64,000 nucleotides of DNA, taken from the NCBI RefSeq assembly GCF_040706555.1, contig NZ_JAPDRH010000003.1:186001-250000 (forward strand). Reading direction: 5' to 3'. The translations under genes were made by a program, and so were the position numbers. The notes under the pieces were generated by a model. The model had not been told where the DNA came from. It did no database searches and was given only the letters and a program-made list of their open reading frames with translations. The stretch comes from Lentisalinibacter salinarum (lineage in GTDB: Bacteria > Pseudomonadota > Gammaproteobacteria > Steroidobacterales > Woeseiaceae). Position 1 is the first letter of the stretch. Every line of letters begins with the position of its first letter. Positions 24,837 to 33,856 of this stretch are shown here, piece by piece.

Positions 24837-26525
24837 TCAGTCGTCTTCGAAGCGGTCGGTCACCGCGCCCAGGGAGGCGGAGCTGACCTGGCGGGCGTAC
24901 TTTGCGAGCAGCCCTCGCGCCGGTGGCCGCCGGGAAGGCGCCCAGTCGGCACGACGGGCATCCAGTTCCTCCGCGGAGAGGTCCGCCTCGATGCGGCATG
25001 CGGCGCCGTCGATGGTGATGCGGTCGCCGTCTCGCAGCAGGCCGATCGGCCCGCCGACCGCGGCTTCGGGCGTCACGTGCCCCACGACGAAACCGTGGCT
25101 GCCGCCGGAGAAGCGCCCGTCCGTGATCAGCGCCACCTTGTCGCCGAGGCCCTTGCCCATGATCGCGCTGGTCGGGCTCAGCATCTCGCGCATCCCGGGG
25201 CCGCCGACCGGGCCCTCGTAGCGCACCACCACCACGTCTCCGGCCTGCACATCGCCGTCCAGGATGGCCTGCAGTGCCTGCTCCTCGGCCTCGTAGATGC
25301 GGGCGGTGCCGGTGAAGCGCGTGCCCTCCTTGCCCGAGATCTTCGCCACCGCGCCCTCCGGGGCGACGTTGCCGTACAGCACGACCAGGTGGCTGTCGGC
25401 CTTGAGCGGATCGGAGAGCGGCCGCACGATGTCCTGGTCCGCCGGGTAGGTGCCGGCATCGGCGAGATTCTCGGCCAGCGTCCGCCCGGTCACGGTCAGG
25501 CAATCGCCGTGCAGCAGGCCGGCGTCCAGCAGCATCTTCATCAGCGGCTGGATGCCGCCGATGGCCACCAGGTCGCTCATGACGTAGCGCCCGCTCGGCT
25601 TCAGGTCGGCCAGCACGGGCACCCGCTTGCCGATGCGGGTGAAGTCGTCCAGCTCCAGCGGCACATTCGCGGCATGGGCGATGGCCAGCAGGTGCAGCAC
25701 CGCATTGGTCGAGCCGCCGAGCGCGATGACCACCGTGATGGCATTCTCGAAGGCTTCCCGCGTCAGTATGTGCGAGGGTCGGATATCTCGCTCCAGCAGC
25801 TCGAGCACGGCACGGCCCGCCCGTCGGCAGTCTTCCGTCTTCGCGCCCGACACCGCCTCCTGGGCGGAGCTGTCCGGCAGGCTGAGCCCCAGCGCCTCGA
25901 TGGCGGAGGCCATGGTGTTAGCCGTGTACATGCCGCCGCAGGCCCCGGGTCCCGGTATGGCCGTACGCTCCACCTCGCCGAGTTCCTCCATGCTCACGGT
26001 GCCGCCGGAGACCCCGCCGACGGCCTCGAATACCGAGACGATGTCACGGCGCTTCGGCCCCGGCTGGATGGTGCCGCCGTAGACGAAGACGGAGGGGCGG
26101 TCGAGCCGCGCCATGGCGATGACGCAGCCCGGCATGTTCTTGTCGCAGCCGCCGATGGTGACCAGGCCGTCGAAGCCCTGGGCGCCGGTCACCGCCTCGA
26201 TGGAATCGGCAATGACTTCCCGGGATACCAGCGAGTAGCGCATGCCGGGCGTGCCCATCGAGATGCCGTCGGAGACCGTGATCGTGTTGAAGATGACCGC
26301 CTTGCCGCCGGCGCCGTCGGCGCCTTCCGCCGCAGACCGTGCCAGCCCGTCGATGTGCATGTTGCAGGGCGTGACCATGCTCCAGGTGGAGGCGATGCCG
26401 ACCTGCGGTTTGGTGAAGTCCTCGTCGCCGAAACCCACCGCCCGCAGCATCGCGCGGCCGGGCGCGTGCTCCACGCCTTCCACCACGATGCGCGAATACC
26501 GTCGCTTGTCTTTCCGCTCGCTCAC
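24837..26525 (-). CDS. ilvD: dihydroxy-acid dehydratase
   Basis: 562 aa. Dehydrates 2,3-dihydroxy-isovalerate and -methylvalerate to the oxo acids for valine, leucine and isoleucine. Iron-sulfur cysteines are in TPCNMH, GGCDKNMPG and GACGGMYTANTMASA, all conserved. The length is that of the shorter bacterial type rather than the 616-residue E. coli type. Start is GTG 26525, supported by a GGAGG site. Followed by lysAC after 10 bases. It supplies the 2-oxoisovalerate used by leuA elsewhere in the window. Confidence 0.95.
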   Translation of the reverse strand: MSERKDKRRYSRIVVEGVEHAPGRAMLRAVGFGDEDFTKPQVGIASTWSMVTPCNMHIDGLARSAAEGADGAGGKAVIFNTITVSDGISMGTPGMRYSLVSREVIADSIEAVTGAQGFDGLVTIGGCDKNMPGCVIAMARLDRPSVFVYGGTIQPGPKRRDIVSVFEAVGGVSGGTVSMEELGEVERTAIPGPGACGGMYTANTMASAIEALGLSLPDSSAQEAVSGAKTEDCRRAGRAVLELLERDIRPSHILTREAFENAITVVIALGGSTNAVLHLLAIAHAANVPLELDDFTRIGKRVPVLADLKPSGRYVMSDLVAIGGIQPLMKMLLDAGLLHGDCLTVTGRTLAENLADAGTYPADQDIVRPLSDPLKADSHLVVLYGNVAPEGAVAKISGKEGTRFTGTARIYEAEEQALQAILDGDVQAGDVVVVRYEGPVGGPGMREMLSPTSAIMGKGLGDKVALITDGRFSGGSHGFVVGHVTPEAAVGGPIGLLRDGDRITIDGAACRIEADLSAEELDARRADWAPSRRPPARGLLAKYARQVSSASLGAVTDRFEDD

Positions 26526-26654
26526 GCTGCCTCCGTCAACTTCGTCGTCCTGGCGACCGCTTGTCGTTCTCGCCGGCGCGCCTGCGCCCGTCGCAGCGCA
26601 TTGTAGCGGATCGACGGACCGCCGGCGCCGGGGTTCACGCGGGTCTCGCTGCCA

Positions 26655-27746
26655 TCAGATCGCGGCCAGCGGCACGATCACCGCTGCCGCGCCCAGCAGC
26701 AGCACAGCGAGCATCAGCAGGATGCGCCGGCGCCGTCCCGCGCGTCCGGCGGCGAACGTGCGCAGGAACGTACGCACGTCCGGCGGACGCTCGTAGCGCG
26801 AGAACGCGAGCGCTGCCTCCAGGGCCTGCCAGCGGGCCTCGCCGAGGCCCTCGATGCGGCCCGGACACTCCCCCGCCGCCTCGGCCTCCAGCGCATCCCG
26901 GTTGCCGAATACCCGGCGGCCGGACAGCATGCGATAGGCGACGCAGGCCAGCGAGTAGATATCGTCGCGGATCGTCGGCGTCTCGCCTTTCAGTACCTCG
27001 GGGCTGGAATAGGCCGGCGTGGCCGCCTTCAGAACTCCCGGGTCGAAGGTGCCCGTGCCGGTCGCGAGCACCCGGTCCAGGCGGGCAATGCCGAAATCGC
27101 AGAGCTGCACGCCCCCGTCCGGCAACAGCATGACGTTGCCGGGCTTTACGTCGGCGTGGACCACACCTCTTTCGTGGGCATGGGCCAGCGCCGCACCGAT
27201 GCTGCGCACGATGTGCAGCGCATAGTCGGTGGGCATCGGTTCGCCCGGCCGCCGATCCAGCCAGTCGGCCAGCGAGCAGCCGGGCAGCCATTCCATCACG
27301 ATGTAGAAACGGTTGCCATCGCGGCCCAGGCCATGGAAGCTCACCACGTTGGGATGGTCCAGGAGGAGCCCGGTTTCGGCTTCTCGCTGCAGCGCGCGCA
27401 ACGCCGGGCCGTGCTGGTCGAGCCGCGGCGTCAGCACCTTGACGGCAACCCAGGCCGGCTCGTGCGTCTCCAGGGTGCGTTGTCGGTCCAGGGCCTTGTA
27501 GACCACTCCCATGCTGCCGCCGGCTACCCGGCGCAACAGCTCGTAACGCCCGCCGATGACCGTGCCGACGGCGAGTTCGGCGCCGCTGACAGTGTCCGGC
27601 CGCTGCGCCTCGCTGCCCTCGTCCAGCCGCGCCGTCGCGAGTTGCTCGCTGTCGGCGGAGGCACGCGCGGCGGCCGGGTTTCCGTCGAGGCGCGCTGTGG
27701 CCGTCTCTCCCTCGCGCTCCGTACCGTCCCGGCCCGCTCCGTTCAC
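26655..27746 (-). CDS. membrane-anchored Ser/Thr protein kinase
   Basis: 363 aa from GTG 27746, which overlaps the stop of the FAD-dehydrogenase gene (GTGA) and has AAGGTG upstream. Hanks-type kinase domain about 67-325: glycine loop VAGGSMG (74-80), ATP lysine in VAVKVL (K103), catalytic loop VVHADVKPGNVMLL and DFG. The usual HRD is HAD, so it is a non-RD kinase. A single C-terminal membrane helix (about 342-363) follows an Arg-rich stretch, leaving the kinase in the cytoplasm with no real periplasmic sensor. The N-terminal 60 residues are disordered and carry ATARLD twice (16-21 and 37-42), possible phosphorylation or recognition sites. Substrate unknown. Confidence 0.88.
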   Translation of the reverse strand: MNGAGRDGTEREGETATARLDGNPAAARASADSEQLATARLDEGSEAQRPDTVSGAELAVGTVIGGRYELLRRVAGGSMGVVYKALDRQRTLETHEPAWVAVKVLTPRLDQHGPALRALQREAETGLLLDHPNVVSFHGLGRDGNRFYIVMEWLPGCSLADWLDRRPGEPMPTDYALHIVRSIGAALAHAHERGVVHADVKPGNVMLLPDGGVQLCDFGIARLDRVLATGTGTFDPGVLKAATPAYSSPEVLKGETPTIRDDIYSLACVAYRMLSGRRVFGNRDALEAEAAGECPGRIEGLGEARWQALEAALAFSRYERPPDVRTFLRTFAAGRAGRRRRILLMLAVLLLGAAAVIVPLAAI

Positions 27747-29143
27747 AGCACCTTGCCCGGGTTCAGGATCCCGGCCGGATCGAGGGCTGTCTTCAGGCGG
27801 CGCATCAGGTCCAGTTCCGTATCGTCCAGGTAGCGGCGCATCTGCTCGCGCCGCAGCAGGCCCACACCGTGCTCGGCGCTGAAGCTGCCGCCGCACGCAT
27901 GGACGGTGTCGAATACGATCCCGTTGACCTCGGGTTCGGCGGCGCGGAACGACACCGGATCGGCGCCGACCGGCTGGCTCAGGTTGTAATGGAGATTGCC
28001 GTCGCCGACGTGGCCGAACACCACCAGCCGGGCTTCCGGAAACCGGCCGGCCAGCGCCGCCCCGGCCCGCTCCAGGAATTCGCCGATACGCTCCACCGGC
28101 ACGGAGATGTCGTGCTTGAGGCTGACGCCCTCGTGCCGCTGGGCCTCGGAGATGCTGTGCCGCAGGCGCCAGAGCGCATCCCGGCGGCGCCCGTCGCCGG
28201 CGGCGACCGCGTCCCTGAGGAGACCCTCGTCCAGCGCCGCTTCCAGAGCGGCCTCGAGCCGCGGCATGGCGTCGCCCGGGCTGTTGGCCGTGCTCTCCAT
28301 CAGCACATAGGCAGGATGGTCCTCATCGAAGGGGTGGCGGGTATCGGCGATGTGCGCGAGGACGAACTCCAGCGCTCGGCCGGAGATGAGTTCGAAGGCG
28401 CTGATCTCCTCGCCGAGCCGGGCACGCATGGCCTCCAGCAGCGCTACCGCGCGGCCGGGTCCGTCGATGGCGATCATCGCAGTGGCGACGTCGCCCGGGC
28501 GCGGATGGAGGCGCAGCGCCGCCGCCGTGATGATGCCCAGCGTGCCCTCGGCCCCTATGAACAGGTCGCGCAGATCGTAGCCGGCCGTGTTCTTGCGCAG
28601 GGTGCGCAGACCGTCCCACACGCGCCCGTCCGCGAGCACCACCTCCAGCCCCAGCACCTGCTGCCGCGCCGTCCCGTAGCGCAGAACGTTGATGCCACCG
28701 GCGTCGGTGGACAGGTTCCCGCCGATCTGACAACTGCCCTCCGCGGCCAGGCTGAGGGGGAACAGGCGACCCGCCTCGTCGGCCGCGGCCTGCAGATCGG
28801 CCAGCACGCAGCCGGCCTCCGCGATCAGAAAGTCTCCCGCCGTGCTGAGTTCGCGGATGCGATCCATCCGCCGCAGGCTCAGGATCACCTGCAGGTCTTC
28901 GCCGCCGGCCACCGCCCCGCCGCACAAGCCGGTGTTGCCGCCCTGGGGGACGATGCCGATACCGTGACGCCCGCATTCGGCGACCACCCCGGCGACTTCG
29001 CGCGTGCTCGAGGGCAGCAGCACCAGCGGCGTCTCGCTCCGGTAGCGTCCGCGCCATTCCTCGAGATAGGGCGCCATCGCCTCGGGGTCATCCAGATACC
29101 CCCCCTCGCCCACGGCCGCTTTCAGGCCCTCGAGTCTTTTCAT
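27743..29143 (-). CDS. FAD-linked 2-hydroxyacid dehydrogenase (D-lactate / D-2-hydroxyglutarate type)
   Basis: 466 aa. An FAD-binding type-4 (vanillyl-alcohol-oxidase fold) domain covers about 35-215, with GGNTGLCGGAV and the flavin loop GGNLSTDAGGINVLRYG; the C-terminal FAD-oxidase domain holds the metal-site-like FGHVGDGNLHYN and SAEHGVG, as in GlcD, D-lactate and D-2-hydroxyglutarate dehydrogenases. It oxidises a 2-hydroxy acid to the 2-oxo acid, passing electrons to the respiratory chain or an ETF. Substrate cannot be settled; no iron-sulfur partner gene is adjacent, and the gene overlaps a protein kinase by GTGA, an unusual partner. Confidence 0.87.
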   Translation of the reverse strand: MKRLEGLKAAVGEGGYLDDPEAMAPYLEEWRGRYRSETPLVLLPSSTREVAGVVAECGRHGIGIVPQGGNTGLCGGAVAGGEDLQVILSLRRMDRIRELSTAGDFLIAEAGCVLADLQAAADEAGRLFPLSLAAEGSCQIGGNLSTDAGGINVLRYGTARQQVLGLEVVLADGRVWDGLRTLRKNTAGYDLRDLFIGAEGTLGIITAAALRLHPRPGDVATAMIAIDGPGRAVALLEAMRARLGEEISAFELISGRALEFVLAHIADTRHPFDEDHPAYVLMESTANSPGDAMPRLEAALEAALDEGLLRDAVAAGDGRRRDALWRLRHSISEAQRHEGVSLKHDISVPVERIGEFLERAGAALAGRFPEARLVVFGHVGDGNLHYNLSQPVGADPVSFRAAEPEVNGIVFDTVHACGGSFSAEHGVGLLRREQMRRYLDDTELDLMRRLKTALDPAGILNPGKVL

Positions 29144-29353
29144 CGAGCCTCCGCTCTGCGTGCCTCAACTGCACCGGCCGCCGGCGTCACGCCGCAGCCC
29201 GGGGCGCGACCGCAGTTTAGCACCGGCCCGGCATCCGCCGGCCCTCTGCACCGACTCCTTGCATCCGCACGGGCTCTTGATTAACTTCGAACGGGTCCGC
29301 CGCCGCGCGGGGGCCCGCCGGCAGCACAGGGGCTGCCCGCGATCGTCCGCATC

Positions 29354-29401
29354 GAGCCCGAAAACGAGCCCGAGCACGAACCCGACCGCGAACCCGGCGG
29401 C
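29354..29401 (+). repeat. four imperfect 12-bp tandem repeats
   Basis: GAGCCCGAAAAC, GAGCCCGAGCAC, GAACCCGACCGC and GAACCCGGCGGC follow each other directly before the cyclase-like gene. Read in one plus frame they give Glu-Pro dipeptides every four residues, but that frame differs from the downstream gene, begins after a TAA at 29282 with no ATG, GTG or TTG, and stops at 29438. The rest of the 29144-29426 gap shows nothing I recognise. Confidence 0.55.
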
Positions 29402-29426
29402 AAGACGACTTCCGAGCGGAGCCGAG

Positions 29427-30695
29427 ATGAATCCGGATGACTATTCGACGGCCGACGACGGCCCGGCGGGCGCCGGCCCGCTGTTCACGGGTACGCTGTC
29501 CGAGCTGCCGCCGGATATGGACCTGCGCCAGCGCAGCAACCTGGTCCAGCTCGAGCAGCGGCTGCACCGGGAATGGGGCCTCGGCCAGAACTGCATCCTG
29601 AACTGGTGCATCCACGACGACGGCGTGCTGCTACTGGTCGTTCCCCACTACGCAGTGGCCGAGTACACGGCCACGCCGGCGCCCGGCGAACCTCACCGCT
29701 GGCGGGTGTCGGAACGCTTCATCATGGATCTGATCTCCGGCCGCCGTCAGCTCACCCCGGCGCAGATGGAGAAAGTCTCCCGCCTGCTGCGGGTGGAGCC
29801 TCGGCGGATCCGCCTGCGCGAGCCGCTCCGCGACACGCCCGCGGAGACGCGGATCATCGACATGATGGTGAAGCGCTACGGCATCAGCTACGTCGAGAAT
29901 CGTGCCGTCGCGCTGTTCGATATCGTGGGTTTCAGCCTGCTGAGTCCGTTCGAACAGATGACCCAGCTGAACAGCCTGTCCTACTCGCTGAATTCGGCCT
30001 ATGCCAAGATGCTGGAAGGCGAGCTGAGCATCAATTTCGCCCGCTCGTCGACCGGCGACGGCTTCTACATCTGGAACCGGGACGGCGGGGCGGACGCCAA
30101 CACCAACCTCTATCACTTCATGCACCTGGTGCTGGCCGATAACGCCATCGCCCGCAGCAAGGCGAAGACCGCGTCGGTGCCGCGCCTGCGGGCGGCCTTC
30201 CACGTCGGCAGCTGCTACGAGTTCCACCAGGCCGACGGCCTCAACCCGACCGTGCACGACTACATCGTGGGCGAAGTCACCATAGAGCTGGCGCGCATGA
30301 TCGAGCGGGCCATGCCCGGACAGATCTTCGTGGGTGACTTCCATGCCCGCGGCCCGCTGGACGAGACGCCCGGCACCAGCCTCATCGACCTGGACGCCAT
30401 CCGCTTCGTGGATCAGGCGCAGCACAACCTGCGCCGGCTGAAGGGCCTCGTGCTCTCCGGCGAACGCATCTCGGCGATCAAGTGTTATCTCACCGGTGAG
30501 AAGCTCGCCTCCGGCAAATACTCCATCCGCAAGCTGGAGATCGCCGACAAGCACGGGCTGTGCCGCTGCGTCTACAACGCCAAGGTGAATATCTATCGGG
30601 AACAGGCCGAACCCATACTGCTCGGCATCGAGGACCGGGTGCTGCGACGCGACGCACACGCTACGCCGACCGCCGAGCTGCTGGCCCGGGAGTGA
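29427..30695 (+). CDS. class III nucleotide cyclase-like protein
   Basis: 422 aa from ATG 29427. Residues about 155-345 resemble a class III adenylyl/guanylyl cyclase catalytic domain: ALFDIVGFSLLSPFEQ with metal-type Asp D165, and RSSTGDGFYIW with second Asp D211, 46 residues apart, close to the usual spacing. Later GEVTIELARMIERAMPGQIFVGD fits the region that carries the transition-state Asn/Arg, but the Asn is replaced. N-terminal residues 1-150 form an unrecognised domain. No membrane segment or signal peptide is seen. It could be an active cyclase with altered chemistry or a ligand-binding relative. Alone on the plus strand, divergent from the FAD dehydrogenase and kinase genes. Confidence 0.65.
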   Translation: MNPDDYSTADDGPAGAGPLFTGTLSELPPDMDLRQRSNLVQLEQRLHREWGLGQNCILNWCIHDDGVLLLVVPHYAVAEYTATPAPGEPHRWRVSERFIMDLISGRRQLTPAQMEKVSRLLRVEPRRIRLREPLRDTPAETRIIDMMVKRYGISYVENRAVALFDIVGFSLLSPFEQMTQLNSLSYSLNSAYAKMLEGELSINFARSSTGDGFYIWNRDGGADANTNLYHFMHLVLADNAIARSKAKTASVPRLRAAFHVGSCYEFHQADGLNPTVHDYIVGEVTIELARMIERAMPGQIFVGDFHARGPLDETPGTSLIDLDAIRFVDQAQHNLRRLKGLVLSGERISAIKCYLTGEKLASGKYSIRKLEIADKHGLCRCVYNAKVNIYREQAEPILLGIEDRVLRRDAHATPTAELLARE

Positions 30696-30700
30696 ACCGG

Positions 30701-30793
<93 letters not shown>

Positions 30794-30808
30794 ACTTCCG
30801 GCGGCTGA

Positions 30809-30836
30809 ATCATACTCCCGCGAGCCGCCATTGCAA
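30809..30836 (-). promoter_or_regulatory. promoter for tRNA-Pro
   Basis: TTGCAA (30836-30831), 16-base spacer, TATGAT (30814-30809, five of six), 16 bases before the tRNA 5' end. It lies just after the stop of the merR-like gene, so the tRNA can be transcribed separately from the ihfA operon. Confidence 0.6.
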
Positions 30837-30844
30837 CCCCGGCA

Positions 30845-31201
30845 TCACCGCCGGAGTATCTTCATGATCTCTTCAAGTTCTATGCGTAACTGCTTGATAA
30901 TCTGCTGACTCTGACTGACGTCAGACTTGGCCGCTTCGCCGGTGAGACGCTGCCGGGCGCCACCGATGGTGAAGCCCTCGTCGTACAGCAGGCTGCGGAT
31001 CTGGCGGATGATCAGCACGTCCTGGCGCTGATAGTAGCGCCGGTTGCCGCGGCGCTTCACGGGTTTGAGCTGCGGGAATTCCTGCTCCCAGTAGCGCAGC
31101 ACGTGCGGCTTCACCGCACAGAGTTCACTCACCTCGCCGATGGTGAAATAGCGCTTGCCCGGGATCGGTGGTAATTCGTCGTTATTTCCCGGTTCCAGCA
31201 T
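30845..31201 (-). CDS. MerR family transcriptional regulator
   Basis: 118 aa. N-terminal winged helix-turn-helix with RYFTIGEVSELCAVKPHVLRYWEQEFPQLKPVKRRGNRRYY (about 17-57), then QDVLIIRQIRSLLYDEGFTIGGARQRL and a short coiled-coil C-terminus with no metal-binding cysteines. This small MerR protein is regularly found directly after ihfA in gammaproteobacteria; its regulon is not established to my knowledge. It overlaps the end of ihfA by 20 bases, so it is in the same transcript. Confidence 0.9.
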   Translation of the reverse strand: MLEPGNNDELPPIPGKRYFTIGEVSELCAVKPHVLRYWEQEFPQLKPVKRRGNRRYYQRQDVLIIRQIRSLLYDEGFTIGGARQRLTGEAAKSDVSQSQQIIKQLRIELEEIMKILRR

Positions 31202-31481
31202 AGGCTTCCACTCGGGCTTTTAATTTTTGTCCGGGCCTGAAAGTCACCACACGTCGTGCGGAGATCGGTATCTCTTCCCCCGTCTTCGGGTTGCGGCCGG
31301 GCCGCTCGTTCTTGTCCCGAAGATCGAAGTTACCGAAGCCCGAAAGCTTTATTTGTTCGCCGGCGGCCAATGCGGACCGGAGGTCCTCGAAGAAGAGGTC
31401 GACCAGTTCGCGAGCTTCTCTCTTGTTCAGACCCAGCTCGTTGAACAGCGACTCCGCCATTGCTGCCTTCGTCAGTGCCAT
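31182..31481 (-). CDS. ihfA: integration host factor subunit alpha
   Basis: 99 aa DNA-bending protein of the HU/IHF family. MALTKAAMAESLFNELGLNKREARELVDLFFEDLR and the DNA-intercalating arm GRNPKTGEEIPISARRVVTFRPGQKLK are diagnostic of the alpha subunit. Works as heterodimer with IhfB, whose gene is also in this window. Its ATG overlaps the pheT stop (TGATG), and merR-like follows, as in many gammaproteobacteria. Confidence 0.97.
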   Translation of the reverse strand: MALTKAAMAESLFNELGLNKREARELVDLFFEDLRSALAAGEQIKLSGFGNFDLRDKNERPGRNPKTGEEIPISARRVVTFRPGQKLKARVEAYAGTGK

Positions 31482-33856
31482 CAGTCTCTCAGTTTTGCTC
31501 CGAAGTCCCGTTCCAGAATCTGCACTGCCGAACGCACGGCGGCATCCGCTTCATCGTCAGTAAGGGTGCGCGATGTTTCTTGCAAAATCAAGCCTAAAGC
31601 TACGCTTTTTAGCCCTTCTTCTATGCCTTTGCCGCGGTACACATCGAACACGCGGACCTCGCGCAGGGCCCCCTCGCCGACGCCGCCGAGTGCCGCAGCC
31701 ATGTCGCCGACCGCCACCTCGTCCGCCACCAGCACGGCGATATCGCGACGCACGGACGGATAGCGCGAGATCGGCGCGGATACCGGCACTTTCGCGGCGA
31801 ATGCGGCGGTGAAATCCAGTTCGAAAAGCACGACCGACTCCGGCAGATCGAGGCGGGACGCCAGCGCCGGGTGCAGCCGGCCGATATGCCCGAGACGGTC
31901 CGTACCCCTCACCACCGCCGCGCACTGGCCCGGATGCATCGCGGGATGGGCTGCCGGCTCCGTCCGGACGGCGGCGGCATCGCCGCTCAGCGCCAGCGCG
32001 GCCTCCAGGTCCGATTTCATGTCGAAGAAGTCCGCCGGGCGCTCCTCCGCGCCCCATTGCTCGGGCAAGACCGGACCGCAGGCCACGGCCGCGAGCCGGG
32101 GCTTCTCCACCACGGAACCCTCGGCGCCCGAGAAGCACACGCCGATCTCGAACAGCCGCACCCGCGCGCGCTGGCGGCTCACGTTCCTGGCGACCGCCTC
32201 CAGCAGCCCCGGCAACAGCGAGGAGCGCATGACCGACAGCTCGGAGGAGATCGGGTTGGCGAGCGCGAGCGCGCCGCTCTCGCCCATGATCTCCTGCTGG
32301 CGCCGCGGATCGACGAAGCTGTAGGTGATCGCCTCGTGATAGCCCCGGTCGACCATGGCCGAGCGGACCCGATCGCGATCCACTGCGGTTTCCGTCACCG
32401 CCGGGAGGCCCAGGGCACCGCGCGTGCGAATCTCCGGGATCTCGTCGTAGCCGTGGACGCGGGCCACTTCCTCTATGAGGTCCTCTTCGATGGCGATGTC
32501 GAACCGGAAGGTGGGCGGCGTGACCTCCCAACCCTCGTCGACGGGCGTCACCGTGTTGCCGAGCCGCTCCAGGATGCCCCGGATCTCGCCGTCCTCCAGG
32601 GTTACCCCGAGGACCCGAGCCAGTCGCCGTCGGCGCAGGAGCACGGCCGCGCGAGCCGGCAGGCAGTCTTCGTCCGCGACCTCGGTCACCGGACCCGGCG
32701 TACCCCCGGCGATGTCGACCAGCAGCGCCGTCGCCCGTTCGATGGCCCGCCGCTGCCGGGCCGGGTCCACGCCGCGCTCGAAACGCATGGAGGCATCCGT
32801 GTGCAGGCCAAAGCGCCGCGCCCGGCCCGCGAGTGCGTCGGGCGCGAAGAAAGCGCCCTCCAGCAGCACGTCGACCGTGGCCGCGCTCACCGCCGTGGAC
32901 TCACCGCCCATGATGCCGGCCAGCCCGATCGGCCCCCGGTCGTCCGCGATGACCAGTATCTCGCCGTCCACTTCCACCGTGCGCCCGTCCAGGAGTTCCA
33001 GGGATTCCCCTTCCTCGCCGGCGCGGACCTGTATGGCGCCCTGCAAGAGACCGAGATCGTAGCCGTGCAGAGGCTGTCCGTACTCGAGCAGCACGTAATT
33101 GGTCACGTCGACGACGGGATGGATGGCGCGGACGCCGCTGCGCCGCAGCCGCTCCTGCATCCACAGGGGCGTGCGGGCGCCGGCGTCTATGCCGCGCACG
33201 ACGCGGCCGATGAACCGCGGGCAGCGTTCGGGGGCCAGCACCCGGATGGGATGCGCCGCATCGCTGCCGGCCTCCACCGGCGGCACCGACGGATCCGTCA
33301 GGGCGGCACCGGTGAAGGTGGCCACCTCACGCGCGACCCCGAGCACGCTGAAGCAGTCGCCCCGGTTCGGGGTGAGGTCGATATCGATGACGGTATCGGG
33401 CAGGCCCAGCAGCTCGCCGAGCGGCGTTCCCGCCAGTGCGTCTGCGGGCAGTTCCATGATGCCGTCGGATTCCTCGCCGAGGCCGAGTTCGGCGATGGAG
33501 CAGAGCATGCCTGCCGACTCGACGCCCCGCAGCTTCGCCCGTTTCAGCTTCATGCCGTTCGGCAGAATGGTGCCCGGCAGAGCCAGGGCCGAGCGCAGGC
33601 CGGCACGCACGTTCGGGGCGCCGCAGACGATCTGCACCTCCTCGCCGCCGCTGGCGACCCGGCAGACGCTCAGCCGGTTGGCATCCGGATGGCGCGCGAC
33701 GTCCAGCACCTCGCCCACCATGACACCCTCGAGCCCGGCGCCGAAGCGCTCGATGCCGTCCACCTCCAGCCCCGCGAGGGTGAGGCGTTCGACCAGCGCC
33801 TCGGTCGACACGTCGGGGTCCACCCAGCGGCGCAGCCATGTCTCGCTGATCTTCAT
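31481..33856 (-). CDS. pheT: phenylalanine--tRNA ligase beta subunit
   Basis: 791 aa. Large subunit of the alpha2-beta2 phenylalanyl-tRNA synthetase. N-terminal tRNA-binding OB domain (GVMVGEVLDVARHPDANRLSVC), B3/B4 editing domain in the middle, B5 domain, catalytic-like core and the C-terminal ferredoxin-fold anticodon-binding domain (SRYPSVRRDIAVLVADE) are all recognisable. Start overlaps the pheS stop as ATGA and the stop overlaps ihfA. Confidence 0.97.
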   Translation of the reverse strand: MKISETWLRRWVDPDVSTEALVERLTLAGLEVDGIERFGAGLEGVMVGEVLDVARHPDANRLSVCRVASGGEEVQIVCGAPNVRAGLRSALALPGTILPNGMKLKRAKLRGVESAGMLCSIAELGLGEESDGIMELPADALAGTPLGELLGLPDTVIDIDLTPNRGDCFSVLGVAREVATFTGAALTDPSVPPVEAGSDAAHPIRVLAPERCPRFIGRVVRGIDAGARTPLWMQERLRRSGVRAIHPVVDVTNYVLLEYGQPLHGYDLGLLQGAIQVRAGEEGESLELLDGRTVEVDGEILVIADDRGPIGLAGIMGGESTAVSAATVDVLLEGAFFAPDALAGRARRFGLHTDASMRFERGVDPARQRRAIERATALLVDIAGGTPGPVTEVADEDCLPARAAVLLRRRRLARVLGVTLEDGEIRGILERLGNTVTPVDEGWEVTPPTFRFDIAIEEDLIEEVARVHGYDEIPEIRTRGALGLPAVTETAVDRDRVRSAMVDRGYHEAITYSFVDPRRQQEIMGESGALALANPISSELSVMRSSLLPGLLEAVARNVSRQRARVRLFEIGVCFSGAEGSVVEKPRLAAVACGPVLPEQWGAEERPADFFDMKSDLEAALALSGDAAAVRTEPAAHPAMHPGQCAAVVRGTDRLGHIGRLHPALASRLDLPESVVLFELDFTAAFAAKVPVSAPISRYPSVRRDIAVLVADEVAVGDMAAALGGVGEGALREVRVFDVYRGKGIEEGLKSVALGLILQETSRTLTDDEADAAVRSAVQILERDFGAKLRD

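Noticed and set aside
22388..24886. 832-codon plus-strand open frame opposite lysAC
   Set aside because: It is fully antisense to a well-conserved fusion gene, and its composition (Arg, His, Gln, Asp rich) is that of a mirrored frame. Long shadows like this also occur opposite pheT (31871-33925), gyrA (54402-55988) and rpsA (46952-48850).
29160..29426. 89-residue N-terminal extension of the cyclase-like protein
   Set aside because: The extension is low-complexity Arg/Pro/Ser sequence over GC-rich DNA; ATG 29427 is a simpler start, although its ribosome binding site is modest.
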